The notes beneath the pieces are model-generated. The model made no database searches. It was not told the origin of the DNA and worked only from the letters and a program-made list of their open reading frames with translations. This document shows positions 1-6,925 of a stretch of DNA of 8,977 bases, piece after piece; the first letter of the stretch is position 1; every line of letters starts with the position of its first letter. Source of the stretch: Rubrobacteraceae bacterium (GTDB lineage Bacteria > Actinomycetota > Rubrobacteria > Rubrobacterales > Rubrobacteraceae). The position numbers and the translations under genes are program-made. Location: positions 1 through 8,977 of the forward strand of contig JACCSM010000207.1 of assembly GCA_013698525.1 (NCBI GenBank), in the 5' to 3' direction.

Positions 1-207
1 GCCGGAGCGTGCTCCGACGGAGGCCTTCTTGACCTTGAAGCCCTTGAGGCATGAGGTGCAGACCCACTCACGCCGCATGGTCGGCCCTTCCTGGATACGG
101 ACCTTCTGCAGGTTCGGATCTCTGCGCCTGCGCGTCGCCCTCAGCGAGTGGCTGCGCGCGTTGCCGAAGTCTGGCTTCTTTCCGCACGAATAACAAACTT
201 TCGCCAC
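1..207 (-). CDS. rpmB: 50S ribosomal protein L28, 3' end beyond window
   Basis: Ribosomal protein L28, a structural protein of the large subunit. The minus strand reads openly for 69 codons from a GTG start at 207-205 to the window edge, beginning MAKVCYSCGKKPDFGNARSH, which is the typical L28 N-terminus (Cys pair, then G-N-x-x-S-H, then a basic R-R-R stretch). A second Cys pair lies in WVCTSC around residues 53-56. With C5 and C8 this makes the four-cysteine zinc-binding form of L28. The start is supported by a strong Shine-Dalgarno sequence, AGGAGAAG, six bases or so upstream on the minus strand. No stop codon is reached, so the C-terminus lies outside the window; most of the expected protein is already present. 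It is divergent from the fakA operon, an arrangement also seen in Bacillus-type genomes. Identity is near certain. Confidence 0.95.
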   Translation of the reverse strand, partial: MAKVCYSCGKKPDFGNARSHSLRATRRRRDPNLQKVRIQEGPTMRREWVCTSCLKGFKVKKASVGARSG

Positions 208-378
208 GAAACTTCTCCTGTGCTAGGATACCGGTCGAATTTGGGGACCCCGGAAAACGCGACTCGCAAGCCGTACCCGGACGTCGGGCGGTGATTGTAC
301 CAGATTGTCGTCAATCTCCTACAGTGGGGAGTGGTCTGCCGGAAACCCCATGAGAGGAGCAATGAAGGATCTCTTGCG
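208..378. promoter_or_regulatory. Divergent intergenic region, rpmB / fakA operon
   Basis: This 171-base gap should hold the promoters for leftward rpmB and the rightward operon. On the minus strand an extended -10-like sequence TGGTACAAT lies at 302-294, with no good -35 at 17-18 bases; it would give rpmB a leader of roughly 80 bases. On the plus strand TACAGT at 320-325 is a possible -10 for fakA, again with a poor -35. A perfect 5-bp inverted repeat with a 4-base loop, GATTG-TCGT-CAATC, occupies 303-316, and GATTGT is also repeated directly at 293-298 and 303-308. The repeats overlap both candidate promoters, so they could be an operator, but that is inference. GGGGACCCC at 243-251 is also self-complementary. 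No individual site is certain. Confidence 0.35.
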
Positions 379-388
379 ATGGCGATAG
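350..388 (+). other. Possible short leader ORF overlapping the fakA start
   Basis: ATG at 350 and ATG at 362 share a frame that ends at TAG 386-388, giving a 12- or 8-codon reading frame (MRGAMKDLLRWR for the longer). The purine-rich GAGAGGAG at 352-359, the best Shine-Dalgarno match upstream of fakA, is closer to the ATG at 362 than to the fakA ATG at 379, although its spacing to 362 is shorter than usual. The stop falls a few bases after the fakA ATG, a geometry that permits translational coupling. It may equally be chance. Confidence 0.2.
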
Positions 389-1956
389 AGGTGGCCCACA
401 TGGTTGCGGCGGCCCACGCGGCAGTGAAGGCCCAGGTCGCCAGGATCAACGATCTCAACGTCTACCCAGTACCAGACGGGGACACCGGCACGAACATGCT
501 GCTCACCCTGGAGTCTGTGTTGAACGAAACTACAGGCAGATCCTACGATAGCCCCGAGCAGGCGAGCAGGGCCTGTGCCAGAGCCGCGCTGATGGGTGCG
601 AGGGGAAACTCCGGGGTCATACTCTCGCAGATGATCCGGGGCGCGTGCGAGGTGCTCGAAGACCGAGACTCCCTGGACGCCGAGACCTTCGCCGCCGGGC
701 TCGACGGCGCGAGGGAGCGGGCCTACGCCTCCGTCCGCGAACCGGTAGAGGGCACGATGCTCACCGTGATAAAGCATGCGGCCCTTGCGGCCCGAGAGAC
801 GATCGAAGGAGGGGACGCTGACCTGCCTTCCGTGGCCAGGGCTGGGAGGCTGGCGGCCCACGATTCGGTTCGCCGCACCCCTGAGCTGCTCGCTGTGTTG
901 CGCGAGGCCGGGGTCGTCGATGCCGGGGGGTTGGGTGTTGCGGTGGTCCTCGACGGCCTCTACGCCTGCGTTACCGGGCAGGAGATCGAGGCCCCCGAAG
1001 CAGTCGAAGACGACGTGCCCGACCTGGAGGCGATCCACGCCCAGGAAGAGGCCTGGGGATACTGCACGGAGTTCCTCGTCGACGGCTTCGACGGTGATGT
1101 AGAGGAGTTCAGAGAGCATGTCTACGGCTCGGGCAGGAGCGTCTTCGTGGTCGCCGACGACGACGTGCTCAAGGTCCACGTGCACACGCAAGACCCTGGC
1201 GCGGCCCTCTCCTACGCTGGCGGTTTCGGCCGCCTGGCCGGCGTGAAGGTCGATGACATGGAGGCACAGGTCCGCTCCCGCGGGCCGGGGGGGCGGCCCG
1301 TGGCCAGACTCGGTGTAGTGGCGGCCAGCCGCGGGGAGGGCAACCGCGCCATCTTCGAGCAGATGGGGGCGGTCGTGATCGAGGGTGGGCAAGGCGAGAA
1401 CCCGAGCGCAGCCGACCTCGCCAGGGCGGTAGACAAAGCAGGGGCATCAGCCGTCGTGCTGCTTCCCAACAACAAGAACATCGTCCCAACAGCAGAGCAG
1501 GTCGACGAGCTGGTAGAGGCGAGGACGCACGTCGTACCGACGACCAACATAGCAGCCGGACTCGCCGTGATGGTCGGATACGACGCTGAAGGCGAGCCTG
1601 ATGAGGTAGTCGAGGAGATGTGTGAGATCTCCGACTCCCTGCGAGTCGCCGAGGTTACACGTTCCGTTCGCGATGCCCGCATCGGCGACCGTGAGGTCCC
1701 CGAGGGGGCATACATAGGGTTCATCGGTGGAGAGCTCGTAGCCGTCGAGAGTGGCGCAAGCGACACCGCGCTCGTGCTCGCGAGGAAGATCGTGGGCGCC
1801 GGCGCCGACGTTCTTACCCTACTTAAGGGCGAGGAACTTGCCGACGCCGAGCTCGAGGCGATACTCGACGGGATCAGGGATCTCGACGACCTCATCGAGG
1901 TCGAGGTGAGGGACGGCGGACAGCCGCTATATCCTCTGCAGATGGTGGCCGAGTGA
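379..1956 (+). CDS. fakA: FakA-like fatty acid kinase (DAK2/DhaL-domain protein, YloV family)
   Basis: Predicted cytosolic kinase of 525 residues (FakA is about 550) that phosphorylates a fatty acid held by a DegV-family FakB partner, forming acyl-phosphate. The N-terminal DhaL-like domain has the Mg-ATP motif VPDGDTGTN, with acidic residues D33 and D35, followed by ARGNSGVILSQ. The middle domain has C229 in WGYCTEF and the pair H267/H269 in KVHVHT; as I recall, the equivalent Cys and two His bind zinc in staphylococcal FakA. The C-terminal domain has LPNNKNI and YIGFIGGE. I chose ATG 379 because it gives the family's usual beginning and has GAAGGA nine bases upstream; an in-frame TTG at 295 would add 28 unconvincing residues. 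The stop overlaps the degV GTG by four bases, which indicates coupling with its presumed substrate-presenting partner. Older annotations call such proteins dihydroxyacetone kinase-like. Confidence 0.9.
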   Translation: MAIEVAHMVAAAHAAVKAQVARINDLNVYPVPDGDTGTNMLLTLESVLNETTGRSYDSPEQASRACARAALMGARGNSGVILSQMIRGACEVLEDRDSLDAETFAAGLDGARERAYASVREPVEGTMLTVIKHAALAARETIEGGDADLPSVARAGRLAAHDSVRRTPELLAVLREAGVVDAGGLGVAVVLDGLYACVTGQEIEAPEAVEDDVPDLEAIHAQEEAWGYCTEFLVDGFDGDVEEFREHVYGSGRSVFVVADDDVLKVHVHTQDPGAALSYAGGFGRLAGVKVDDMEAQVRSRGPGGRPVARLGVVAASRGEGNRAIFEQMGAVVIEGGQGENPSAADLARAVDKAGASAVVLLPNNKNIVPTAEQVDELVEARTHVVPTTNIAAGLAVMVGYDAEGEPDEVVEEMCEISDSLRVAEVTRSVRDARIGDREVPEGAYIGFIGGELVAVESGASDTALVLARKIVGAGADVLTLLKGEELADAELEAILDGIRDLDDLIEVEVRDGGQPLYPLQMVAE

Positions 1957-2768
1957 CTACGGCGGTGGTTACAGACTCGACTACGAGCCTCGCCCCCGGT
2001 GTCCTGGAGCGGCCCGACGTGAGGGTGGTCCCGCTCACGTTCCACTTCGGCGAAGTCGAGACGTATACGGACAAGTTGGATATGTCCAACGAGGAGTTCT
2101 ACGAGCGGCTGCGCGACTCAGACGTGTTCCCGACGACGGCGCAGCCAGCCCCGGGTGCCTTCGTCGAGACCTACGAGGTGCTCTCCGACTACGACGACAT
2201 CCTGGTGCTAACCCTCTCGAGCAAGTTCAGCGGCACCTATGAGTCGGCCCTGCAGGCGGCAGGGATGGTGGAACGCCCCGTCCACGTGCTCGACACCAGG
2301 AGCGCTGAGATGGGGTCTGGTTTGATTCTGCTCGAGGCCCTGCGCTGTATCGACGAGGGTGGGGATTTCGACGAGGTCAGACGCGCCGCGGAGATGGCCA
2401 TCGGGGGCGCGAACGTGCTCTTCGCCGTTGGTACGCTCGAGTATCTGGCCAGGAGCGGGCGTATAGGAAGGGCGCAGCGCCTCCTCGGCACCGCCCTCGA
2501 TGTCAGGCCTGTGCTGAAGGTGGCAGACGGGGAGATTGTTCCTTTCAAACGTACCCGGGGTCGGAAGCGGCAGGTGGCGAGCATCGTCGAGGAGGTCAGG
2601 CCTGCTGCGGAGGCCGGACGCACGCTCTACTTCGGGCACATCGCCGCCCCCGAGCTCCTCTCCGAGCTGGCCGAACGGCTCGGGGTCGAGGTGAAGCTCG
2701 TCGCTGAGATCGGTGGTGTCGTCGGGTCTCATGTCGGCCTCGGGGCCTATGGCGTCGCCCACCTTTAG
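1953..2768 (+). CDS. degV: DegV-family fatty-acid-binding protein (FakB-like)
   Basis: DegV-family protein of 271 residues, the usual length. These proteins bind a fatty acid and present it to FakA for phosphorylation. Visible signatures are the N-terminal VVTDSTTSL (D8-S9-T10), TTAQPAPG near residues 61-68, LSSKFSGTYESA at 88-99 (the loop that contacts the lipid carboxylate or phosphate), GTLEYLARSGRIG, and a C-terminal VGSHVGLGAYGVAHL matching the family's usual ending. The GTG start at 1953 overlaps the fakA TGA (GTGA), so translation is probably coupled to fakA. Adjacent fakA and fakB-type genes strongly suggest a kinase/binding-protein pair, though FakB genes are often elsewhere and in several copies. 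The chain-length or saturation preference cannot be read from the sequence. Confidence 0.9.
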   Translation: MTTAVVTDSTTSLAPGVLERPDVRVVPLTFHFGEVETYTDKLDMSNEEFYERLRDSDVFPTTAQPAPGAFVETYEVLSDYDDILVLTLSSKFSGTYESALQAAGMVERPVHVLDTRSAEMGSGLILLEALRCIDEGGDFDEVRRAAEMAIGGANVLFAVGTLEYLARSGRIGRAQRLLGTALDVRPVLKVADGEIVPFKRTRGRKRQVASIVEEVRPAAEAGRTLYFGHIAAPELLSELAERLGVEVKLVAEIGGVVGSHVGLGAYGVAHL

Positions 2769-4893
2769 GGCCGGCGCTGCGCTGGGGACCGTACTCCCCC
2801 CGCGGACGACCCTCACGGATCTTCGTTCGAGGCCTGTAACCGAACTTCCCGGCGTCGGGCCGCGGATCGAGGCCGCGCTAGGCGACCTCGGCATTGCCTC
2901 GCTGGCCGACATGGTCTCCCATTACCCCTCGCGCCATGAGGATCTCTCCAACGTGAAGAGGATCTCCGAGCTGCGCGTGGGAGAGAGGGCAACGATCTTC
3001 GGCACGGTGGTCTCGACACGCCCCGTCGGCAAGCCCGTCAGGGGACGGGCCCCAGGCTTTACGGCGCAACTCTACGACGGCACGGGATACATCCCCGTAA
3101 CGGTCTGGGGCAGGAGCTGGCTTCTAAATCAGCTACTCCCCGAGGTGCGGGTTGTCGCCTCCGGCGAGGTCCAGAGCCGCTACGGCATCCAACTAGTCGC
3201 AAAGAACATCGAGGTCGTCGATGATCCCGCGGGCGACGAAGGACCGCACGCCGGACGCTTCGTCCCCGTCTACCCCGTCAACAAGGGTATACAGGCGCGG
3301 AGGATGCGGACGCTCATCCACCGCGCCCTCGACGCGGCCGGACGCATCCTCGACCCTCTGCCCGCCGACGTGCTCGTGCGCCATGGCTTGTCCAACCTGC
3401 ACGACGCGATACACGAGGTTCATTTCCCGACGCAGCGGGCGCGCCTCGAGGCGGCGATGCGGCGTCTGATCTTCCACGAGCTCTTCCTGATCCAGGCCGG
3501 TCTAGCGGCACGCAAAGCGCGCCTGGAGCGGACGGAGGTCGGCGGCAGACATCGCGGCGACGGGAGTCTCCTCAACCCTTTCCTGAAGAGCCTCACCTTC
3601 GGCCTGACAGGGGCGCAGGAGCGTGTCATAGGGGAAGTCCTCGACGACATGCGGCTGGAGAAACCGATGCGCCGCCTCTTGCAGGGCGACGTCGGTAGCG
3701 GCAAGACCGTGGTCGCAGTCGCGGCGCTCCTCACCGCGGTCGAGGCAGGGGGACAAGGGGCCATTATGGCCCCGACCGAGGTCCTTGCTGAGCAGCACTA
3801 CCTCTCGATCTCGGCGGCTCTGGCCGACTTGCCCGTCACCGTCGTTATCCTCACCGGCTCGCAGGGCGCGGCGGAGAGGCGTACTGCCCTCGAGCAGATA
3901 GCCTCGGGCGACGCCCACGTCGTCGTCGGGACGCACACCCTCATACAGAAAGGCGTAGAATTCGAGGACCTCTCGCTCGTCGTCGTGGACGAACAGCACC
4001 GCTTCGGCGTCGGCCAGCGGACGGTGTTCCGCGAGAAAGGCACGACCCCTGATACCCTCGTCATGACGGCAACGCCGATACCGAGGACGCTCTCTCTCAC
4101 GCTCTATGGAGACCTCGAGGTCTCCCTGATAGACGAACTGCCGCCCGGGAGGAAGCCGGTCGAGACCAGGACCGTCGACCCCGCGGAGCGGCTAGGGGCC
4201 TATGAGGAGGTAAGGAAGGAGATCGAGGAGGGGCGGCAGGCTTACGTGATCTGCCCGCTCGTAGAGGAGTCCGAGGCCCTGGAAGACGTGCGTGCCGCCG
4301 AGGAGCTCAGGGAGGAGCTGGCGAACGAGATCTTCCCCGAGCTACGGGTCGGGCTGTTGCACGGCAGGATGAAGGCCAAGGACAAGCGCGAGGTCATGGC
4401 CCAGTTCCGGGCAGGGGAGATCGAGGTTCTCGTGGCGACCGTCGTCGTCGAAGTCGGTGTCGACGTGCCGAACGCGAGCGCGATCGTAATCGAAGGTGCA
4501 GAGCGGTTCGGGCTCTCCCAACTCCACCAGCTGAGGGGCCGTGTGTGCAGGGGCCTGCATTCCCCCAGGTGCTACCTCGTCGGCGCCCCGAAGACCGACG
4601 ATTCCGAACGACGTCTCGAAGCACTCGAGGAGTACCAGGACGGCTTCAAACTCTCTGAGGTCGATCTCGCCATCAGGGGGGAGGGGACGCTCTTCGGAAG
4701 CCGCCAGAGCGGCATGCCAGACCTGAAAATCGCCAAGCTCCTGCGCGACGTTGACGTCCTCGTCGAGGCCAGGCGCGAGGCTTTCGCGCTTGTGGCCGGG
4801 GATTCCACGCTAAAGCGGCCAGACCACAGGCCCTTGCGGCGTGAGATCCGTGAGCTGCTCGGCGCCGACGTCGAGTGGCTGTTCAGGGAATAG
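2749..4893 (+). CDS. recG: ATP-dependent DNA helicase RecG
   Basis: RecG branch-migration helicase, which regresses stalled forks and processes Holliday junctions. It has 714 residues from ATG 2749 (E. coli RecG has 693). An HhH-like segment LPGVGPRIEAAL comes first, then an OB-fold wedge domain with FGTVVSTRPVG and VTVWGRSWL. The helicase core has Walker A GDVGSGKT (313-320), APTEVLAEQH, motif II DEQH (414-417), TATPIPRTL from 440, LLHGRMK, the ATVVVEVGVDVPNAS motif and QLHQLRGRVCRG. The C-terminal part has LAIRGEGTLFGSRQSG. Motif VI normally reads GRVGRG; here Gly is Cys (TGC at 4546-4548, residue 600). The start is uncertain: in-frame ATG 2731 or GTG 2713 would lengthen it, and all overlap the 3' end of degV, which is itself a conserved ending. 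No clear Shine-Dalgarno separates them. The family assignment is secure. Confidence 0.95.
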   Translation: MASPTFRAGAALGTVLPPRTTLTDLRSRPVTELPGVGPRIEAALGDLGIASLADMVSHYPSRHEDLSNVKRISELRVGERATIFGTVVSTRPVGKPVRGRAPGFTAQLYDGTGYIPVTVWGRSWLLNQLLPEVRVVASGEVQSRYGIQLVAKNIEVVDDPAGDEGPHAGRFVPVYPVNKGIQARRMRTLIHRALDAAGRILDPLPADVLVRHGLSNLHDAIHEVHFPTQRARLEAAMRRLIFHELFLIQAGLAARKARLERTEVGGRHRGDGSLLNPFLKSLTFGLTGAQERVIGEVLDDMRLEKPMRRLLQGDVGSGKTVVAVAALLTAVEAGGQGAIMAPTEVLAEQHYLSISAALADLPVTVVILTGSQGAAERRTALEQIASGDAHVVVGTHTLIQKGVEFEDLSLVVVDEQHRFGVGQRTVFREKGTTPDTLVMTATPIPRTLSLTLYGDLEVSLIDELPPGRKPVETRTVDPAERLGAYEEVRKEIEEGRQAYVICPLVEESEALEDVRAAEELREELANEIFPELRVGLLHGRMKAKDKREVMAQFRAGEIEVLVATVVVEVGVDVPNASAIVIEGAERFGLSQLHQLRGRVCRGLHSPRCYLVGAPKTDDSERRLEALEEYQDGFKLSEVDLAIRGEGTLFGSRQSGMPDLKIAKLLRDVDVLVEARREAFALVAGDSTLKRPDHRPLRREIRELLGADVEWLFRE

Positions 4894-4897
4894 GGTC

Positions 4898-5944
4898 TTG
4901 AGGGTCATCGCCGGGTCGGCCAGGGGCACCAGGCTCGCCCCCGTCCCGAAGGGCGTGCGTCCTACCTCCGACCGCGTGCGGGAGAGCCTGTTCAACGCTT
5001 TAGGACAGTTCTTCGAGGGCGGAGGCGTCCTCGACCTCTACGCGGGGACGGGAGCGCTAGGTATAGAAGCCCTCAGCCGCGGGAGCGGGCTGGCCGTCTT
5101 CGTCGAGCGGGACAGACGGGCGCGGACCGTGATCCTCGAGAACCTGCGGCGGACCGGCTTCGCTGAGAAGGCAGAGGTAATCGGGGGCGAAGTCGAGGCA
5201 GTGCTTGGGCGGCTAGTTGGGCGCGGCGAAAGATTCCATTTGATCTTCGCCGACCCACCATATAGAATCGCGGCGGAGGTCGGGGGAATCTTGCACCGGC
5301 TACGCTCCCTGCTCGCGCCGGGAGGAAGGGTCGTGATCGAGAGCGGTGAGGCTCCGGTTGAGGGCGCAGGAGGCAAGAAAGGGGTAACGCGCCGCTACGG
5401 CGGCACGTTCGTATCCATACTTGGGCGGTCCGAACTGACAATGATCGTGGCTGTGTGTCCCGGAAGCTTCGACCCTGTAACGACGGGGCACCTCGATGTC
5501 ATCCGGCGCGCTTCCAAGATCTTCGACCATGTGGTCGTTGCCGTTGGTAGCAACCGCCGCAAACAGGCTCGCCTGTCCGCGGTCGAACGGGCGCGGCTCA
5601 TAGAGAAGGTGACCTCCGACATGGACAACGTCTCCGTCGAGGTGATGGAAGGTCTCCTCGTTGATTTCGCCAGGGAGCAAGGTGCGCAGGCGATCGTGAA
5701 GGGCCTTAGGGCCGTCTCGGACTTCGAGTCTGAGTTCGAACAGGCGCAGCTGAATCGGACGATGTTCCCCGAGCTCGAAACGGTCTTCATAATGGCCTCG
5801 GCCGAGCACAGCTTCCTATCCTCGAGCGCGGTCAGGGAGATAGCATCGCTCGGCGGGGAGGTGCGTGGGCTCGTGCCTGAAGGCGTACTCGAGACCGTGA
5901 GGCAGATATATTCCGGTCAGGACGGTAAGATACAGGGATCGTAG
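4898..5944 (+). CDS. rsmD-coaD: RsmD-CoaD fusion: 16S rRNA m2G966 methyltransferase plus phosphopantetheine adenylyltransferase
   Basis: One uninterrupted frame of 348 codons covers two normally separate enzymes. Residues 1-181 are RsmD, which methylates N2 of G966 in 16S rRNA: MRVIAGSARGTRL start, SAM motif DLYAGTGALG (46-55), catalytic DPPY (119-122) and the usual RRYGGT ending. Residues 182-348 are CoaD, which makes dephospho-CoA from phosphopantetheine and ATP: CPGSFDPVTTGHLDV with the TxGH nucleotidyl-transfer motif (195-198), VKGLRAVSDFESE, and LSSSAVRE near 307-314. Each half is full length for its family. TTG 4898 was chosen because it starts RsmD normally, lies four bases after recG, and has AGGGA eight bases upstream; GTG 4841 would add 19 alien residues. 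CoaD might also be made from its own ATG at 5441, but I see no good ribosome-binding site there. A lost stop or a single-base error at the junction is the main alternative. Confidence 0.85.
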   Translation: MRVIAGSARGTRLAPVPKGVRPTSDRVRESLFNALGQFFEGGGVLDLYAGTGALGIEALSRGSGLAVFVERDRRARTVILENLRRTGFAEKAEVIGGEVEAVLGRLVGRGERFHLIFADPPYRIAAEVGGILHRLRSLLAPGGRVVIESGEAPVEGAGGKKGVTRRYGGTFVSILGRSELTMIVAVCPGSFDPVTTGHLDVIRRASKIFDHVVVAVGSNRRKQARLSAVERARLIEKVTSDMDNVSVEVMEGLLVDFAREQGAQAIVKGLRAVSDFESEFEQAQLNRTMFPELETVFIMASAEHSFLSSSAVREIASLGGEVRGLVPEGVLETVRQIYSGQDGKIQGS

Positions 5945-5965
5945 GCGAAGGATAGGTAGTAGAAG

Positions 5966-6421
5966 ATGGACGTACTGGTACTCATAGACAGGTTGGAAGA
6001 GCTGGTCGAGGATGCCCGCAGCTTCCCCGGTTTCGGCAACACGGCGATGGTCGACCGGGACGCCGCCTTCGACATCATAGACCAGATGCGCCAGACCATA
6101 CCGGAGGAACTCAAGCAGGCGCGCTGGATCGTCAAGGAGCGCCAGGCGATGCTCGACGAAGCCCGCAGCGAGAGCGACCGCATCATCCGCAGCGCCCAGG
6201 ACGAGGCGGAGAAGATAACCTCAGAAGAAGAGGTCCTCAAGAGGGCTGAGAAGCGGAGCGCGGAGATCATGGAGGATGCCCGCCGCCGCGAGCGCGAGAT
6301 ACGGCTCGGCGCCGAGGACTACGCCGACGAGGTCCTCGCCAACCTGGAGGACAACCTCGGTAAGCTCCTCGAGGCCGTGCAGCGCGGCCGTACCAAGCTG
6401 CAGGGCGTCCAGGAACAATAA
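5966..6421 (+). CDS. SepIVA/DivIVA-like coiled-coil protein
   Basis: A 151-residue cytosolic protein resembling the actinobacterial SepIVA (Rv2927c) family of DivIVA-related proteins, which act in septum placement and cell-envelope growth in mycobacteria. The N-terminus MDVLVLIDRLEELVEDARS and the following LPEELKQARWIVKER-like segment (here IPEELKQARWIVKER, about residues 45-59) are the family's conserved parts. From about residue 45 to 145 the sequence is rich in Glu, Arg, Ala and Lys with heptad-like spacing, consistent with a long coiled coil (EARSESDRIIRSAQDEAEK, then RRREREIRLGAEDYADE). There is no membrane segment or signal peptide. Its place between coaD and DUF177-rpmF is as in other actinobacteria. 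The protein is shorter than mycobacterial SepIVA (about 245 residues), lacking C-terminal sequence. Automated pipelines may call it an ATP synthase b-subunit-like protein because of the coiled coil. A division role here is inferred from homology. Confidence 0.7.
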   Translation: MDVLVLIDRLEELVEDARSFPGFGNTAMVDRDAAFDIIDQMRQTIPEELKQARWIVKERQAMLDEARSESDRIIRSAQDEAEKITSEEEVLKRAEKRSAEIMEDARRREREIRLGAEDYADEVLANLEDNLGKLLEAVQRGRTKLQGVQEQ

Positions 6422-6440
6422 CGGGTAGTAAACTAATCTC

Positions 6441-6899
6441 ATGAACCACTTGATCCCCCTCAGACGACCCGGCGCGGAGGTCGGAGACAGGCACGAGGTG
6501 CGTGCCGAGTTCTCCGTTGATCCCTTCGACTTCTACGGGCGTCACCACGAGGTTACACAGGCCGAGGCGGAGGTAGGCGTTACCCGCCTCTCCGAGGGCC
6601 TGCACCTCGACGTTGGGGTCGTGGCGACGGTGCTTACGACCTGCGACAGGACGCTCGAGCCCACGGAGCTCCAACTTGAGTTCGGCGACTCGGAATTCCT
6701 CTCGGGGCCGAACAACTACGAGGTCTCCGTCCAGGACTGGACCCTCGATCTGGCACGCTACACGGAGCGGGCCCTGCCGAACGAGGTTCCGATGCAGGTT
6801 TTCTCGCCTGGCACGATGCCCGTGCAGCCAGAGGGTGATGGCGATCAGGTAGACCCGCGCTGGCGGGGCCTCGACGGCCTCTTCGCCTCGGGATTTTGA
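6441..6899 (+). CDS. DUF177/YceD-family protein, cysteine-poor
   Basis: A 152-residue YceD (DUF177) family protein. The family is nearly always encoded just upstream of rpmF, as here, and is tied to 23S rRNA or large-subunit accumulation in bacteria and plastids. Support is the position, the length, a TCDRTLEP segment at residues 67-74 matching the family's C-x-R-C-L-E core, and the C-terminal DPRWRGLDGL (from residue 138) matching the usual DPRWA-x-L ending. The protein has only one cysteine, C68. The second core cysteine is T71, and the usual C-terminal cysteine cluster before DPRW is replaced by SPGTMPVQPEGDGDQV, so a zinc site is not expected. ATG 6441 is the first in-frame start after an in-frame stop at 6429; no clear Shine-Dalgarno precedes it, so its translation may depend on the upstream gene 19 bases away. 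Confidence 0.8.
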   Translation: MNHLIPLRRPGAEVGDRHEVRAEFSVDPFDFYGRHHEVTQAEAEVGVTRLSEGLHLDVGVVATVLTTCDRTLEPTELQLEFGDSEFLSGPNNYEVSVQDWTLDLARYTERALPNEVPMQVFSPGTMPVQPEGDGDQVDPRWRGLDGLFASGF

Positions 6900-6925
6900 G
6901 TCAGTAGCAACCAGGAGGTATTCTC

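Noticed and set aside
243..251. GGGGACCCC palindrome as a terminator or operator
   Set aside because: The repeat is too short for a stable hairpin, has no following T-run, and is likely chance in G+C-rich DNA.
51..353. Plus-strand open frame of 100 codons
   Set aside because: It runs antisense through rpmB, whose L28 protein and ribosome-binding site are unmistakable.
295..378. N-terminal extension of fakA from TTG 295
   Set aside because: The added 28 residues do not resemble the family and cover the likely promoter region; ATG 379 gives the standard start.
319..1392. Long minus-strand open frame (357 codons) opposite fakA
   Set aside because: It is antisense to a well-supported kinase gene, has no recognisable motif, and long antisense frames are expected in high-G+C coding DNA.
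1212..2045. Minus-strand open frame (277 codons) opposite fakA and degV
   Set aside because: The product is a Ser/Thr/Pro/Arg-rich low-complexity shadow of the plus-strand genes, with no family signature.
4841..4897. Upstream GTG start for rsmD inside recG
   Set aside because: It would add residues not seen in RsmD, while TTG 4898 gives the canonical MRVIAGSARG beginning with a suitable Shine-Dalgarno.
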